Source: Lentzea californiensis (GTDB taxonomy: Bacteria; Actinomycetota; Actinomycetes; Mycobacteriales; Pseudonocardiaceae). Taken from it: a DNA stretch of 64,000 nt. Shown here piece after piece: positions 15,911 through 24,126 of this stretch. Location: positions 169,582 through 233,581 of the forward strand of contig NZ_JANBBE010000014.1 in the NCBI RefSeq assembly GCF_024648825.1, written 5' to 3'. Each line of letters opens with the position of its first letter. Within the stretch, counting starts at the first letter, position 1. The position numbers were made by a program, and so were the translations under genes. The notes below the pieces were generated by a model. It saw only the letters and a program-made list of their open reading frames with translations. It searched no databases and had not been told where the DNA came from.

Positions 15911-17110
15911 GTGTCGAAAACGCCAGAAAGCGCGGAGCTTTACCAAAGAGCTTTCCTGCAGCTCATCGCCGAGGACAAGACCATCAGCTTCCACGCCGAA
16001 CGCGGGCGTGAATTCCTTTATCGACCCGGTCAGCTGCTCGTCGCCGCCGAAGACCAACAACGCGTGGTCGAAAAGCTCCGGGAAAACAACATCATCGCCC
16101 GGCCGGGCGAAGGATTCGCCGGTTTGGCGCGATTGACGTTGCCGAACAACGCGGAGGACATTCCCCGCATTGTCCGCCTGCTGCGCGACCAGCGGAACTG
16201 GCCGAACGAGCGCGTGCCGCTCGTGCAGCCGCACCACGTGGTCGTCGGTCACGGCGGTCTCGTCATGGGCAACCCCGGCGACCGGCCCCACCCGGCCGAC
16301 CCCGTCTCGGCGCCGAAGTTCGACGAGCGCCTCAAGGACGTCCGCGTCGGCATCGTCGACACCGGTATCTCCTCAGGCGCCGACAGCGAGCACTCCGACT
16401 GGTTCGACGGCCGCTACGACAAGGAGACCGACGACATCGACGCCGCCTACAGCAGCGGCGACAACTTCGCGCTGCAGGGCGGCCACGGCACGTTCGTCGC
16501 GGGTGTCATCCAGAACGCGGCGCCCGGCGTCACGTTCGACCCGGAGGCCGGCCTCGACCCGAACGGCTTCGGTGACGAGGAACTGATCTGCCGCAAGATC
16601 ACCGAGCTGGGCCGTAAGAAGATCAACGTGCTCAACCTGTCGCTCGGCTGCTTCACCGCGGACGACGTGGCCTCGGAACCGTTGCGGCGCACCATCGAGG
16701 CGCTGCCCGAGGACATCGTCGTGGTCGCCTCCGCCGGCAACCAGGGCACGCAGCGTCCGAGCTGGCCCGCCGCGCTGTGCGGGGTCACCGCCGTCGCCGC
16801 CGCCCAGCAGGAACGGGACGGCTCGATCGGTCCCGCCTTCTACTCGAACTGGGGCCACTGGGTCGACGCGTGCGCGATCGGCAACCGGGCCTCGACCTAC
16901 CTCAAGGGCGAGTGGCACCTGCCGGGTGAAGCCGCGGCTACGCCGTTCGCCCTGTGGGCGGAGTGGTACGGCACGTCGTTCGCCGCTCCCCTGGTCACCG
17001 GCCGGATCGCCGCCACCATGGTCTCGGACGGCATCGACGCACGTCAGGCACGTGACAAGCTGCTGACCGGGCCGGAGTTCCACACCGGCTACGGAGTTTT
17101 CGTCAAATAG
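15911..17110 (+). CDS. Intracellular subtilisin-family (S8) serine protease
   Basis: A 399-aa protease with the complete S8 triad: Asp150 in VGIVDTGIS, His192 in GGHGTFVAG and Ser356 in YGTSFAAP, plus oxyanion Asn277 in VASAGNQG. No signal peptide or membrane segment is seen, so it should act in the cytoplasm. Residues 1-140 (REFLYRPGQLLVAAEDQQRV, LPNNAEDIPRIVRLLRDQRN) look like a regulatory prodomain that could be cleaved for activation. Of two adjacent GTG codons, 15911 has the better spacing to TGAGG. It faces the TPR-CHAT gene across a 77-bp shared promoter region and is followed 54 bp later by an ECF sigma gene. Confidence 0.92.
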   Translation: MSKTPESAELYQRAFLQLIAEDKTISFHAERGREFLYRPGQLLVAAEDQQRVVEKLRENNIIARPGEGFAGLARLTLPNNAEDIPRIVRLLRDQRNWPNERVPLVQPHHVVVGHGGLVMGNPGDRPHPADPVSAPKFDERLKDVRVGIVDTGISSGADSEHSDWFDGRYDKETDDIDAAYSSGDNFALQGGHGTFVAGVIQNAAPGVTFDPEAGLDPNGFGDEELICRKITELGRKKINVLNLSLGCFTADDVASEPLRRTIEALPEDIVVVASAGNQGTQRPSWPAALCGVTAVAAAQQERDGSIGPAFYSNWGHWVDACAIGNRASTYLKGEWHLPGEAAATPFALWAEWYGTSFAAPLVTGRIAATMVSDGIDARQARDKLLTGPEFHTGYGVFVK

Positions 17111-17164
17111 TTGTATCTGCGAGGCAACCCCGGCCTCCGCCAGTTGTGACCGCAAGGAGTCGAC

Positions 17165-17782
17165 GTGAGTTCTGCATCCCCGATCGCCGCGCTCGTGAGC
17201 GCGGCGGCCGAGGGCGATCAGTCGGCGTGGAACGAGATCGTGGACCGTTACACGCCGCTGGTGGTGTCGGTGATCTACAAGCACCGGCTGCGCCCAACGG
17301 ACGCGGCCGACGTGAACCAGACGCTGTGGCTTCGGCTCGTGGAGCAGATCGGACGACTGCGCGAGCCGGAGGCACTGCCGGGCTGGATCATGACGACCAC
17401 CCGCAACGAGTGCCTGCGCGTGCTGCGCGTGCAGCAGCGGACGCACCTCTACGACCCGTTGTCCGAATCCGACGCGCTGGAGTCGGAGCAGGTGGACGCG
17501 GACGTGGAGGCGGACCTGCTGGCGGTGGAGCGGCGGCAGGCGTTGCGCGACGGGTTCGCCGACCTCACGGACCAGTGCAAGCGGTTGCTGCAGAAGCTGA
17601 TGACGGACCCGCCGCCGAGCTACCAGGTCGTGAGCGAGGAGCTCTCGATGCCGGTCGGCAGCATCGGCCCGACGCGGATACGTTGCCTGGAGAAGCTGCG
17701 GAAGACCCCTGCGCTTTCAGCGTTCCTGGGATCTCCGGCGAAGAGAGGAGGTGTGCTGGGTGCGGCACGACTGGGACAGTGA
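17165..17782 (+). CDS. ECF-type RNA polymerase sigma factor
   Basis: A 205-aa sigma-70 of the ECF group, GTG start at 17165 behind AAGGAG. Region 2 is WNEIVDRYTPLVVSVIYKHR with DAADVNQTLWLRLVEQIGRL and ALPGWIMTTTRNECLRVLR. Region 4 is LTDQCKRLLQKLMTDPPPSY with VSEELSMPVGSIGPTRIRCL. It has no C-terminal extension. No transmembrane anti-sigma gene follows; the next gene encodes a small soluble protein overlapping it by 23 bp. Position beside the CHAT/subtilisin pair suggests a shared stress-response role. Confidence 0.93.
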   Translation: MSSASPIAALVSAAAEGDQSAWNEIVDRYTPLVVSVIYKHRLRPTDAADVNQTLWLRLVEQIGRLREPEALPGWIMTTTRNECLRVLRVQQRTHLYDPLSESDALESEQVDADVEADLLAVERRQALRDGFADLTDQCKRLLQKLMTDPPPSYQVVSEELSMPVGSIGPTRIRCLEKLRKTPALSAFLGSPAKRGGVLGAARLGQ

Positions 17783-18203
17783 CGAAGTACTGCTCGATGC
17801 CTTGCGCGACGCGTTGAGCACACCCCGGGACGACGTTCCACCGGAGTTCGTGGAGGCCGCGAAGGCCGCGTTCACCTGGCGGAACATCGACGAGGAGCTG
17901 CTGCTCATCACGTCGTACGACTCGGTGCTGGACGACACGCTCTTCGCGCGTGCCCGGTCCACGGCCACCGCGCGGCAGCTGGTGTTCGACGCGGACGGCG
18001 TGATGCTGCAGGTCGAGGTGTCCGCGGCGGGGGTCACCGGTCAGCTGGTGCCGGCGACGGGCCCGGTCACGCTGGTGACTCCGAACGGCGACCACGAGAC
18101 CGCCGTGGTGGACGAACTGGGGATGTTCGTCATGGGGGTCGCGCCGCGAGGACCGGTGAAGTTCCGGTTCGCAAGTGGTTGCACCGACTGGTTCATCCTC
18201 TGA
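17760..18203 (+). CDS. Small hypothetical protein coupled to the ECF sigma factor
   Basis: A 147-aa soluble protein. The GTG at 17760 has GAGAGGAGG 8 nt upstream and lies inside the end of the sigma gene. The N-terminus (DEVLLDALRDALSTPRDDVP, PEFVEAAKAAFTWRNIDEEL) is helical. The rest is a beta-rich domain (ARQLVFDADGVMLQVEVSAA, GQLVPATGPVTLVTPNGDHE, MFVMGVAPRGPVKFRF) resembling an immunoglobulin-like or carboxypeptidase-regulatory fold. Proteins of this layout follow ECF sigma genes in many actinobacteria, as I recall, and may bind the sigma factor. The function is unproven. Confidence 0.75.
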   Translation: MRHDWDSDEVLLDALRDALSTPRDDVPPEFVEAAKAAFTWRNIDEELLLITSYDSVLDDTLFARARSTATARQLVFDADGVMLQVEVSAAGVTGQLVPATGPVTLVTPNGDHETAVVDELGMFVMGVAPRGPVKFRFASGCTDWFIL

Positions 18204-18302
18204 CTCACATTCTTGTGACGGCGTATTTCATTCGTTCGGCCCACATCCGCGGCCAGTAGGGTTGTCGACGCTCCGAATTCGCATCGCGAGAGGTGTGTCG
18301 CT

Positions 18303-19103
18303 GTGGTCGATCGAGTCAGCTGGGTTCCGGAAGGTGTCAACGTCGACGTCCCGAGTTCCGCTCGGATCTACGACTACCTGCTCGGCGGCGGGCACAACTT
18401 CGAGGCGGACCGCGCGACGGCGGAAGCCCTGATCAAGGTCCTTCCGGTGCGGGGCATGGCGCGGCTCAACCGCGCCTACCTCCGCCGTGCGGTGCTGGAG
18501 CTGGCAGACCTGGGCGTCCGGCAGTTCCTCGACCTCGGTTCGGGCATCCCGACCGTCGGCAACGTCCACGAGGTGGCGCACGAGGTCGCTCCCGAGGCCA
18601 AGGTCGTGTACGTCGACTTCGAGCCCGTCGCGATCACGCACGCCGAACTGATGCTGGCGGGCGAACCGAACGTGACGGCGTTGCTGGCCGATCTGCGCGA
18701 GCCGGAGAAGGTCGTGGCGCAGGCGTCGCAGCACCTCGACTTCTCCCAGCCGATCGGGCTTCTGGTCGTGGGTGTCCTGCAGTTCATCCCCGACTCGGAC
18801 GACCCGTGGGGTGTGCTCTCGCGTTACGTGGAGTCTCTCTCGTCCGGGTCGTACCTGGCGCTGTCGCACTTCACCGCGGACAGCATGCCGGCGGCCATGG
18901 CGGCAGGTAAGGAGATCTTCGCGAAGACCGCGGAGCCGATCACGCCCCGCACCAAGGCACAGGTGGCGGACATGCTGGCGGGCACGGAGATCGTCGAGCC
19001 CGGCATCGTGTTCACGCCGCAGTGGCGGCCGGAGACCCCCGAGGACGTCGGCGACGAGCCGTCGAAGGCGAACCTCTACGCCGCGGTGGGTCGCAAGCCC
19101 TGA
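18303..19103 (+). CDS. SAM-dependent methyltransferase, DUF574 family
   Basis: A 266-aa protein of the DUF574/Methyltransf_19 family. The family entry motif VPSSARIYDYLLGGGHNFEADR is present, followed by the SAM-binding loop QFLDLGSGIPTVGNVHEVA, acidic VVYVDFEPVAITHA and GLLVVGVLQFIPDSDDPW. The family is actinobacteria-specific and the substrates are unknown. Its stop overlaps the start of the GGDEF gene (TGATG), so the methyltransferase and the cyclic-dinucleotide protein are made together. Confidence 0.92.
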   Translation: MVDRVSWVPEGVNVDVPSSARIYDYLLGGGHNFEADRATAEALIKVLPVRGMARLNRAYLRRAVLELADLGVRQFLDLGSGIPTVGNVHEVAHEVAPEAKVVYVDFEPVAITHAELMLAGEPNVTALLADLREPEKVVAQASQHLDFSQPIGLLVVGVLQFIPDSDDPWGVLSRYVESLSSGSYLALSHFTADSMPAAMAAGKEIFAKTAEPITPRTKAQVADMLAGTEIVEPGIVFTPQWRPETPEDVGDEPSKANLYAAVGRKP

Positions 19104-20935
19104 TGTCCGCCTCGTCCCTCGCACAGCGCTGGGCGGCTGTTCTGATCGAGAGCGCGTACTCGCCGATGTCGCGGCGGAAGCTGACGCAGCACCTCGACGA
19201 GCACGCCGCCCGGCTGCGTGCCGGGAAGGCGGCGGTGGTCATCGGCGAATGGCTGGTGCGCAAGCGCTTCACCGGCCCCGACTCGTTGCGCCGCACGCTG
19301 GAGGTGCTCGGAGGCGAGTTCTCGCCCGAGGTGCTCGGCGCGCTGGCGTCGGGGTACGTGCGGGCGACGCGCGACCAGTTGTTCGCCGAGCAGGAAAAGG
19401 TCAAGAACTCGCTGCTGAAGGCCGTCGAGGACGCGCAGCGCGACCTGCACGACAGCGAGGCCCGGTTCGCTCAGGTCTTCGCGACTACGGCGGTGGGCAT
19501 CGCGATGTTCGACCTGCAGGGCGCGGTCGTCGAGGCGAACGAGGCGCTGGCCGCCATCCTCGGCCACGAGGAGATGCCGAAGGAACTGTTCGCCGAGCCG
19601 GACGCGATCGCGCTGGCCGCGGCCTGCCACCGACTGCTCGCGTCCTCAGTGGACACCGACCGGCGCGAGTGGGAACTGGCCCGCCCCAACGGGGACACGG
19701 TGTGGGCGAACGTCGTCCTGTCCGTGCTGCGCGGCTCGGACGGACTGCCGAAGTTCCACGTCGCGCTGATCGAGGACGTCACCGAGCAGCGCATGCTCCA
19801 GGAGTGGCTGCGGCACCAGTCGCTGACGGACCTGCTGACCGGGCTGCCGAACCGGGCGTCGTTCACCGACAAGCTGGAGTCCGCGCTCGCGTCCGGCGAG
19901 CCGCACACGCTGGGATACCTGGACGTCGACAGCCTGACGATCGTCAACGACGGCCTCGGTTACGTGGCGGGCGACGCCGTGCTGGTCGAGGTGGCGCGAC
20001 GGTTGCGGGCCGCGCTGCCGGACGCGGTGGTGGCGCGGGTCGGTGGCGACGAGTTCGTGGTGCTGATCCACGGATCGCCCGACGTCGCGGCACTGGCGGC
20101 GATGATCGACGAGGAACTCTCCGAGCCCGTGTACCTGGAGGGCGCCGGGGTCGCGGTGTCGACGTCGATCGGTTTCGTGCACACCTCCGGTCCCGGCGTC
20201 GACCCCACGACCGTGCTGCGGCGTGCGCATTCGACGTTGCGCAGAGCCGAGACCGGCGGCAAGAGGCAGTGGGGCATCTACGACCACGAGGCCGACGCCG
20301 CCGACCGGGCGAGATTCGCGCGAATCGCGGCGATGCCCGGTGCCTTCGAGAACGGCGAGATCTCCGTGGAGTACGCGCCGGTGTCGTGGGTTTCGGGACA
20401 GCTGGCCTTCGTGGAGGCGTCCGTGCACTGGGGTGCCACCCGGCACGACGACGTCGTGGCCCACGCGGACGCCCTCGGACTGGCGTCACGGCTGGGGCAG
20501 CTGGTGCTGCGGGACGCGTGCTCGCGCGGCGAGCCGGTGCTGATCCGGTTGTCCAGGGACCAGTCGCGGGACCCGGACCTCGCGGCGCACGTGCGGTCCA
20601 CGTTGCGGGTCAGCTCGTTCCCGGCCTCGTCGTTGTTCCTGGCGCTGGACGTCAGGTCGATGCCGGACGGCGAGGAGAACCTCGAGGTGCTGCACGACAT
20701 GGGCGTGCACGTCCTGCTGCACGAGTTCGGCGGCGGGTTCGCCGGCCTGTCCACTGTGGACCGCAGTCCGGTGTGGGGCGTCCGGCTGGCCAAGCCACCT
20801 TCGGAACGCCTGGCGCGCCAAGGTCTTGCGCTGATGGTGCCATTGCTGCGGTCGGCCGGCGTGCACGTGATCGGCGGGCCGGGCGACCCGGACGAGCTGC
20901 GGGCGCTGGGCGTGGACCTGGTGGTCTCGCCGTGA
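19103..20935 (+). CDS. PAS-GGDEF protein with degenerate EAL domain
   Basis: A 610-aa cytoplasmic protein. An N-terminal helical region (residues 1-110, FSPEVLGALASGYVRATRDQ) precedes a PAS domain (about 115-235, FAQVFATTAVGIAMFDLQGA). The GGDEF domain (about 240-400) has the intact signature RVGGDEFVVL near residue 313. The product-inhibition RxxD site is not visible. The C-terminal 200 residues align with an EAL domain in order only: ISVEYAPVSWVSGQLAFVEA replaces the usual E-x-L catalytic motif and metal ligands are missing. It is therefore predicted to make c-di-GMP or bind it, not to degrade it. It is coupled to the DUF574 methyltransferase. Confidence 0.88.
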   Translation: MSASSLAQRWAAVLIESAYSPMSRRKLTQHLDEHAARLRAGKAAVVIGEWLVRKRFTGPDSLRRTLEVLGGEFSPEVLGALASGYVRATRDQLFAEQEKVKNSLLKAVEDAQRDLHDSEARFAQVFATTAVGIAMFDLQGAVVEANEALAAILGHEEMPKELFAEPDAIALAAACHRLLASSVDTDRREWELARPNGDTVWANVVLSVLRGSDGLPKFHVALIEDVTEQRMLQEWLRHQSLTDLLTGLPNRASFTDKLESALASGEPHTLGYLDVDSLTIVNDGLGYVAGDAVLVEVARRLRAALPDAVVARVGGDEFVVLIHGSPDVAALAAMIDEELSEPVYLEGAGVAVSTSIGFVHTSGPGVDPTTVLRRAHSTLRRAETGGKRQWGIYDHEADAADRARFARIAAMPGAFENGEISVEYAPVSWVSGQLAFVEASVHWGATRHDDVVAHADALGLASRLGQLVLRDACSRGEPVLIRLSRDQSRDPDLAAHVRSTLRVSSFPASSLFLALDVRSMPDGEENLEVLHDMGVHVLLHEFGGGFAGLSTVDRSPVWGVRLAKPPSERLARQGLALMVPLLRSAGVHVIGGPGDPDELRALGVDLVVSP

Positions 20936-20971
20936 GTGGTTGTGGCCGTCAGGGAGACCACAACCACTCAC
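20932..20971. terminator. Bidirectional terminator hairpin overlapping a stop codon
   Basis: A perfect 14-bp stem (20932-20945 with 20958-20971, arm GTGAGTGGTTGTGG) has a 12-nt loop. The TGA stop of the GGDEF gene is inside the left arm, and the convergent protease gene ends 8 bp beyond the right arm. It can terminate transcription from both sides. Confidence 0.75.
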
Positions 20972-20978
20972 CCGCTGC

Positions 20979-21494
20979 TTAGGCGGCGTCCGCGAAGGTC
21001 GTCGGCTGGACGGTCACCATCGAACGGAAGTTCGCCTCGACCTCGGCCTTCTCCCTGGTGTTCGGGTTGGGGTTCTTGCACGACGTGCCGGCGCTGGCAC
21101 CGGACATCAGGTCGGTGCACAGCCCCGTCCTGCGGTCGGGCAGGCCGAGCAGGTGCCCGAACTCGTGGGACGAGATGCGCACGGTGTCGTGGCCCTCGTT
21201 GACCGCCTGGCGGCCCATGACCCACCGGCCGCGACCGAGGCTCGTCACGTAAGCCCGGGGCCACTGGTTGTCCACGCTCACCATCACGTTCGCGGTGCCG
21301 GGCACCTTACGGAACTGCACGTTCGCCACGCTGGCGTTCCACACCTGCGCGCCCTTGTCGATCGCGGCCTGGAACTCACCGGTGTTGCTGGAGTTGTAGG
21401 TCACGATGCGGGGCGCGGCTTCCGCGGTGCCGATGAGACCGACCGACATGGCGACAACACTGGCGGCCACGCCGATTGTTTTGCGCAGGGACAC
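20979..21494 (-). CDS. Secreted snapalysin-type zinc metalloprotease (M7)
   Basis: A 171-aa exported protease. The GTG at 21494 follows GAGGAGA at a good distance and starts a signal peptide (SLRKTIGVAASVVAMSVGLI, cleavage near AEA-AP at residue 26). The zinc site HEFGHLLGLPD (residues 110-120) supplies two His and the third-ligand Asp typical of snapalysins. CTDLMSG is the Met-turn, and Cys in GLCTDL and TSCKN could form a disulfide. Snapalysins are small extracellular neutral proteases of Streptomyces and relatives, often controlled by a LysR gene, which is absent here. The next 283 bp upstream contain no recognisable gene. Confidence 0.92.
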   Translation of the reverse strand: MSLRKTIGVAASVVAMSVGLIGTAEAAPRIVTYNSSNTGEFQAAIDKGAQVWNASVANVQFRKVPGTANVMVSVDNQWPRAYVTSLGRGRWVMGRQAVNEGHDTVRISSHEFGHLLGLPDRRTGLCTDLMSGASAGTSCKNPNPNTREKAEVEANFRSMVTVQPTTFADAA

Positions 21495-21777
21495 AGGAAT
21501 CTCCTCGCAATGCAGGGTAATTGCACCCCGACTGTATCGCCGCACCGTTGGCGCACAAGAAGAGTCAAGTGTGAAGCGGCGCTGACACGATCAAGAGACT
21601 TCGTAGGTGATCAGCCCGCCACCAGCGCCGACGCGCGGCCTGGCGAGCGGAAACAGGCCCTACCACCGGATTTCTCGCCCTTTCCCGCCCCGGACGGGCT
21701 GCCGCCGGATGGGCGAATAACTGTTCACACGCGTCTGCTTCTTATGGACCGGAAGGCCGAACGCGAGCAACAGGGGT

Positions 21778-22509
21778 TCAGGGCGAAGCGGCGAAGAAGG
21801 CAGTGACGACGCGCATGTCCACAGGCGGCGGAAAGCTCGCGTTGTCCGCACTCATTCCGCCGACCTTCACCGTCCAAGCTGGCTTCGTCCGATCCGTCAG
21901 CGGAGCTGCGCCCCGGAGAACGAACTCCGCCCCTTCATCGCAGGAGTACGCCCCTTCGAGGCCATCAGCACGGCCTGGCCAGTGAGAACCTCCGTTGCGA
22001 CGGTGACATTTCGCGCCGTCGGCGAGTTCCATGCCCCAGGGTTGCGCCTGCTCGTTCAAAGGCATCAGGTCGATCTGGTCAGTCGTGTTGCGAGTCAACG
22101 ACCTGGTCCACGGCCCGTCGCCGCACAGCAGCACTCGCGGTGAAGGTGTGGTCCAGCAGACGTTAGCTCCCGCACCACCCGGCAGACAGCCGAGGACACC
22201 CTCGTCGATTGCAGACGAAGAGAGTCGGCAGTTGGCCACCTCGACACCGTCGGCGACCCGATAGCCGGCAGCCGGGTTTCCCGACTTGTCCACGGCGGTC
22301 ACGTTGACCACCTTGGTGGGCTGGTCCGGATCCGGGTCGACGAACTCCCGAGTCGCTGTGGTGATGGTGCTCCCAGTCACCGAAGGCAGCGACGTTCGAA
22401 CCGTCTGCACCACGACGCCAGAAGTGTCCGGTGCGTTGACCGTGCGAAAGACGAAGATCCCACCGGCCAACACGATCACGACGATCACCGCCGCCCACGC
22501 CCACTTCAC
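21778..22509 (-). CDS. Membrane-anchored extracytoplasmic protein, unknown
   Basis: A 243-aa protein whose GTG at 22509 overlaps the stop of the upstream gene (GTGA). One N-terminal helix (WAAVIVVIVLAGGIFVF) is followed by an extracytoplasmic part. That part has a beta-rich segment (TKVVNVTAVDKSGNPAAGYR) and several cysteines (NCRLSS, LGCLPGG, NVCWTT, LLCGDG, AKCHRR, YSCDEG), suggesting disulfides. I do not recognise the family. With its partner it probably forms a surface complex. Confidence 0.72.
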   Translation of the reverse strand: MKWAWAAVIVVIVLAGGIFVFRTVNAPDTSGVVVQTVRTSLPSVTGSTITTATREFVDPDPDQPTKVVNVTAVDKSGNPAAGYRVADGVEVANCRLSSSAIDEGVLGCLPGGAGANVCWTTPSPRVLLCGDGPWTRSLTRNTTDQIDLMPLNEQAQPWGMELADGAKCHRRNGGSHWPGRADGLEGAYSCDEGAEFVLRGAAPLTDRTKPAWTVKVGGMSADNASFPPPVDMRVVTAFFAASP

Positions 22510-23378
22510 GACGACCGTCCGATTTCGGCGAGCACTGACCGCACCTTCTCCGCTGAGCAGTCGAACAAGTCGTCGAATGACTCGTTGGTTGGATGCCACT
22601 TGGTGAATCCGAGCGGGTAGAGCGCGCACTGGAACTGGTTCTTCGTTCGTCCGGGCGCCACCACCAGGCGCGCGTACTTCCCCAGGCCGATGCGATCGAA
22701 CTTCCCGGCGTCCTCACCGTTCAGCGGGAGGGAAACGGTTTCCTTGGTCGTGCCGGCCGACACGTCAGCAACGATTCGCCCTGAGTACGAATAAGTGTCG
22801 TCGCTCGTCATCCGGAGTTCGAGGCTGCCCTGCTCGCCGGGCTCAAGGTTGAACGCGAAAGGTCGCGTGCTTGCCGGCGAGTCGGTGACGAGTTCCTGTG
22901 CCTTGCGGTCCCGATCAAGCCTGAGTTCGAGGATCGCGGCGTCGGCGTTGCCGCCGTCCGGGCACTGGAAGTGCATGACGGGCTGAGGTTCGTACCTGTT
23001 CACATCCACCGCGCGAAGGTTGTCGACGACCAGCATCGATCCGTCCTCCGCCGCGCTGCGAATGGATATCCGCTGGTATGGCGGGACTTCTGTGCCGAAC
23101 CTCCGCAACCACTCGATCATGCCCGTGTCGCAGTAGAAGCCGCCGTCCGTATGCGGCATTTGATCGATGGGAGCATTGAGAGGCAGCGCGAAGTCAGTCA
23201 CGGTCTGCTTGTTGACCGGTTCGGCGACGAGGCTCGTCGCCTTCGTGCGGCTCTTGCTCAACTCGGGAACCGAGCCGGTCAGCGCTGCGACGAGACTGAG
23301 GATCGCGATGATGACGCCTGTGATCAGGAACCACGGGCTCTTGACCGCCGTGGTGAACCGGGTGCTCAACTGGCTCAC
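22506..23378 (-). CDS. Membrane-anchored extracytoplasmic protein, unknown, partner of 21778-22509
   Basis: A 290-aa protein, GTG at 23378 directly after GGAGGGA. One helix near residues 17-35 (FLITGVIIAILSLVAALTG) is followed by a long extracytoplasmic domain. This has paired cysteines (GFYCDTG, HFQCPDGG, FQCALYP, LFDCSAE) and two beta-sandwich-like stretches. The topology is the same as in the downstream coupled gene, and the two may be diverged paralogues or subunits. No catalytic motif is visible. Confidence 0.72.
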   Translation of the reverse strand: MSQLSTRFTTAVKSPWFLITGVIIAILSLVAALTGSVPELSKSRTKATSLVAEPVNKQTVTDFALPLNAPIDQMPHTDGGFYCDTGMIEWLRRFGTEVPPYQRISIRSAAEDGSMLVVDNLRAVDVNRYEPQPVMHFQCPDGGNADAAILELRLDRDRKAQELVTDSPASTRPFAFNLEPGEQGSLELRMTSDDTYSYSGRIVADVSAGTTKETVSLPLNGEDAGKFDRIGLGKYARLVVAPGRTKNQFQCALYPLGFTKWHPTNESFDDLFDCSAEKVRSVLAEIGRSS

Positions 23379-23456
23379 TCCCTCCGAGTTCGGCGACTGG
23401 AGGGGTCATCGGGCATCGCGCCGGAAGAGTTACGGCTTAACAGGTCCATACACCCG

Positions 23457-23489
23457 AACGGGGCCGGTGCGCGTGGCACCGGCCCCGTT
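23457..23489. terminator. Terminator hairpin after the conservon
   Basis: A perfect 14-bp GC-rich stem (23457-23470 with 23476-23489, arm AACGGGGCCGGTGC) with loop GCGTG. It lies 25 bp beyond the stop of the GTPase gene and upstream of the next minus-strand operon, so it should end conservon transcription. Confidence 0.75.
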
Positions 23490-23513
23490 TCCGCGGGAAG
23501 CGGGTATGAAGTT

Positions 23514-24110
23514 CTAGGCGAACGAAGGCTGGCGCAGCGCGTGCTCCACCAGTGCGATCAGGATCTGCTTCGTCGACTGCCGGTTCCGTGCGTCGCAGGG
23601 AATTATCGGCACGGAGGCCGAGATCGTCAGCGCGTCCCGGATCTCCTCGGCCCGGTGGTGCATCAGGCCGTCGAAGCAGTTCACCGCGATCACGTACGGC
23701 AGGTCGCGGTCCTCGAAGAAGTCGATGGGCGCGAACGCCTCGTCGATCCTGCGGGTGTCGACCATGACGACGGCACCGATCGCACCGCGGACCAGGTCGT
23801 CCCACATGAACCAGAACCGGTGCTGACCGGGCGTGCCGAACAGGTACAGGATCAGGTCCTTGTCCAGCGACACCCGGCCGAAGTCCATGGCCACCGTGGT
23901 GGTCACCTTGTCCGGCACCATCGACAGGTCGTCGACGCCTACCGATGCCTGGGTCATCACGGCCTCGGTCGTCAGCGGGGTGATCTCGGAGACCGACCCC
24001 ACGAACGTCGTCTTGCCGACACCGAACCCACCGGCGACGACGATCTTCGACGACACCACGCTCAGGCCGGCCCCAGGTGACCCCGGACGACCCGGAGCAC
24101 CGTTGCTCAT
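23514..24110 (-). CDS. Conservon small GTPase (CvnD-type)
   Basis: A 198-aa Ras-like or MglA-like GTP-binding protein. It shows the P-loop VVAGGFGVGKTTFVGSVSE, switch region TTTVAMDFGRVSLDKD, GTPGQHRFWFMW (G3, DxxG changed to GTPGQ as usual in this family), VVMVDTRR and AVNCFDG (G4). In Streptomyces, cvnD is the last of four genes (kinase, roadblock, DUF742, GTPase) acting like a prokaryotic G-protein-coupled switch. Here it follows the roadblock gene by 17 bp and the DUF742 gene is missing. Confidence 0.93.
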   Translation of the reverse strand: MSNGAPGRPGSPGAGLSVVSSKIVVAGGFGVGKTTFVGSVSEITPLTTEAVMTQASVGVDDLSMVPDKVTTTVAMDFGRVSLDKDLILYLFGTPGQHRFWFMWDDLVRGAIGAVVMVDTRRIDEAFAPIDFFEDRDLPYVIAVNCFDGLMHHRAEEIRDALTISASVPIIPCDARNRQSTKQILIALVEHALRQPSFA

Positions 24111-24126
24111 GGGAACTTCTCTCTAC

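Noticed and set aside
21495..21777. Possible small gene upstream of the snapalysin gene
   Set aside because: No open frame of useful length with a ribosome site or coding-like sequence was found in these 283 bp. A 20-codon frame near 21744 has no support.
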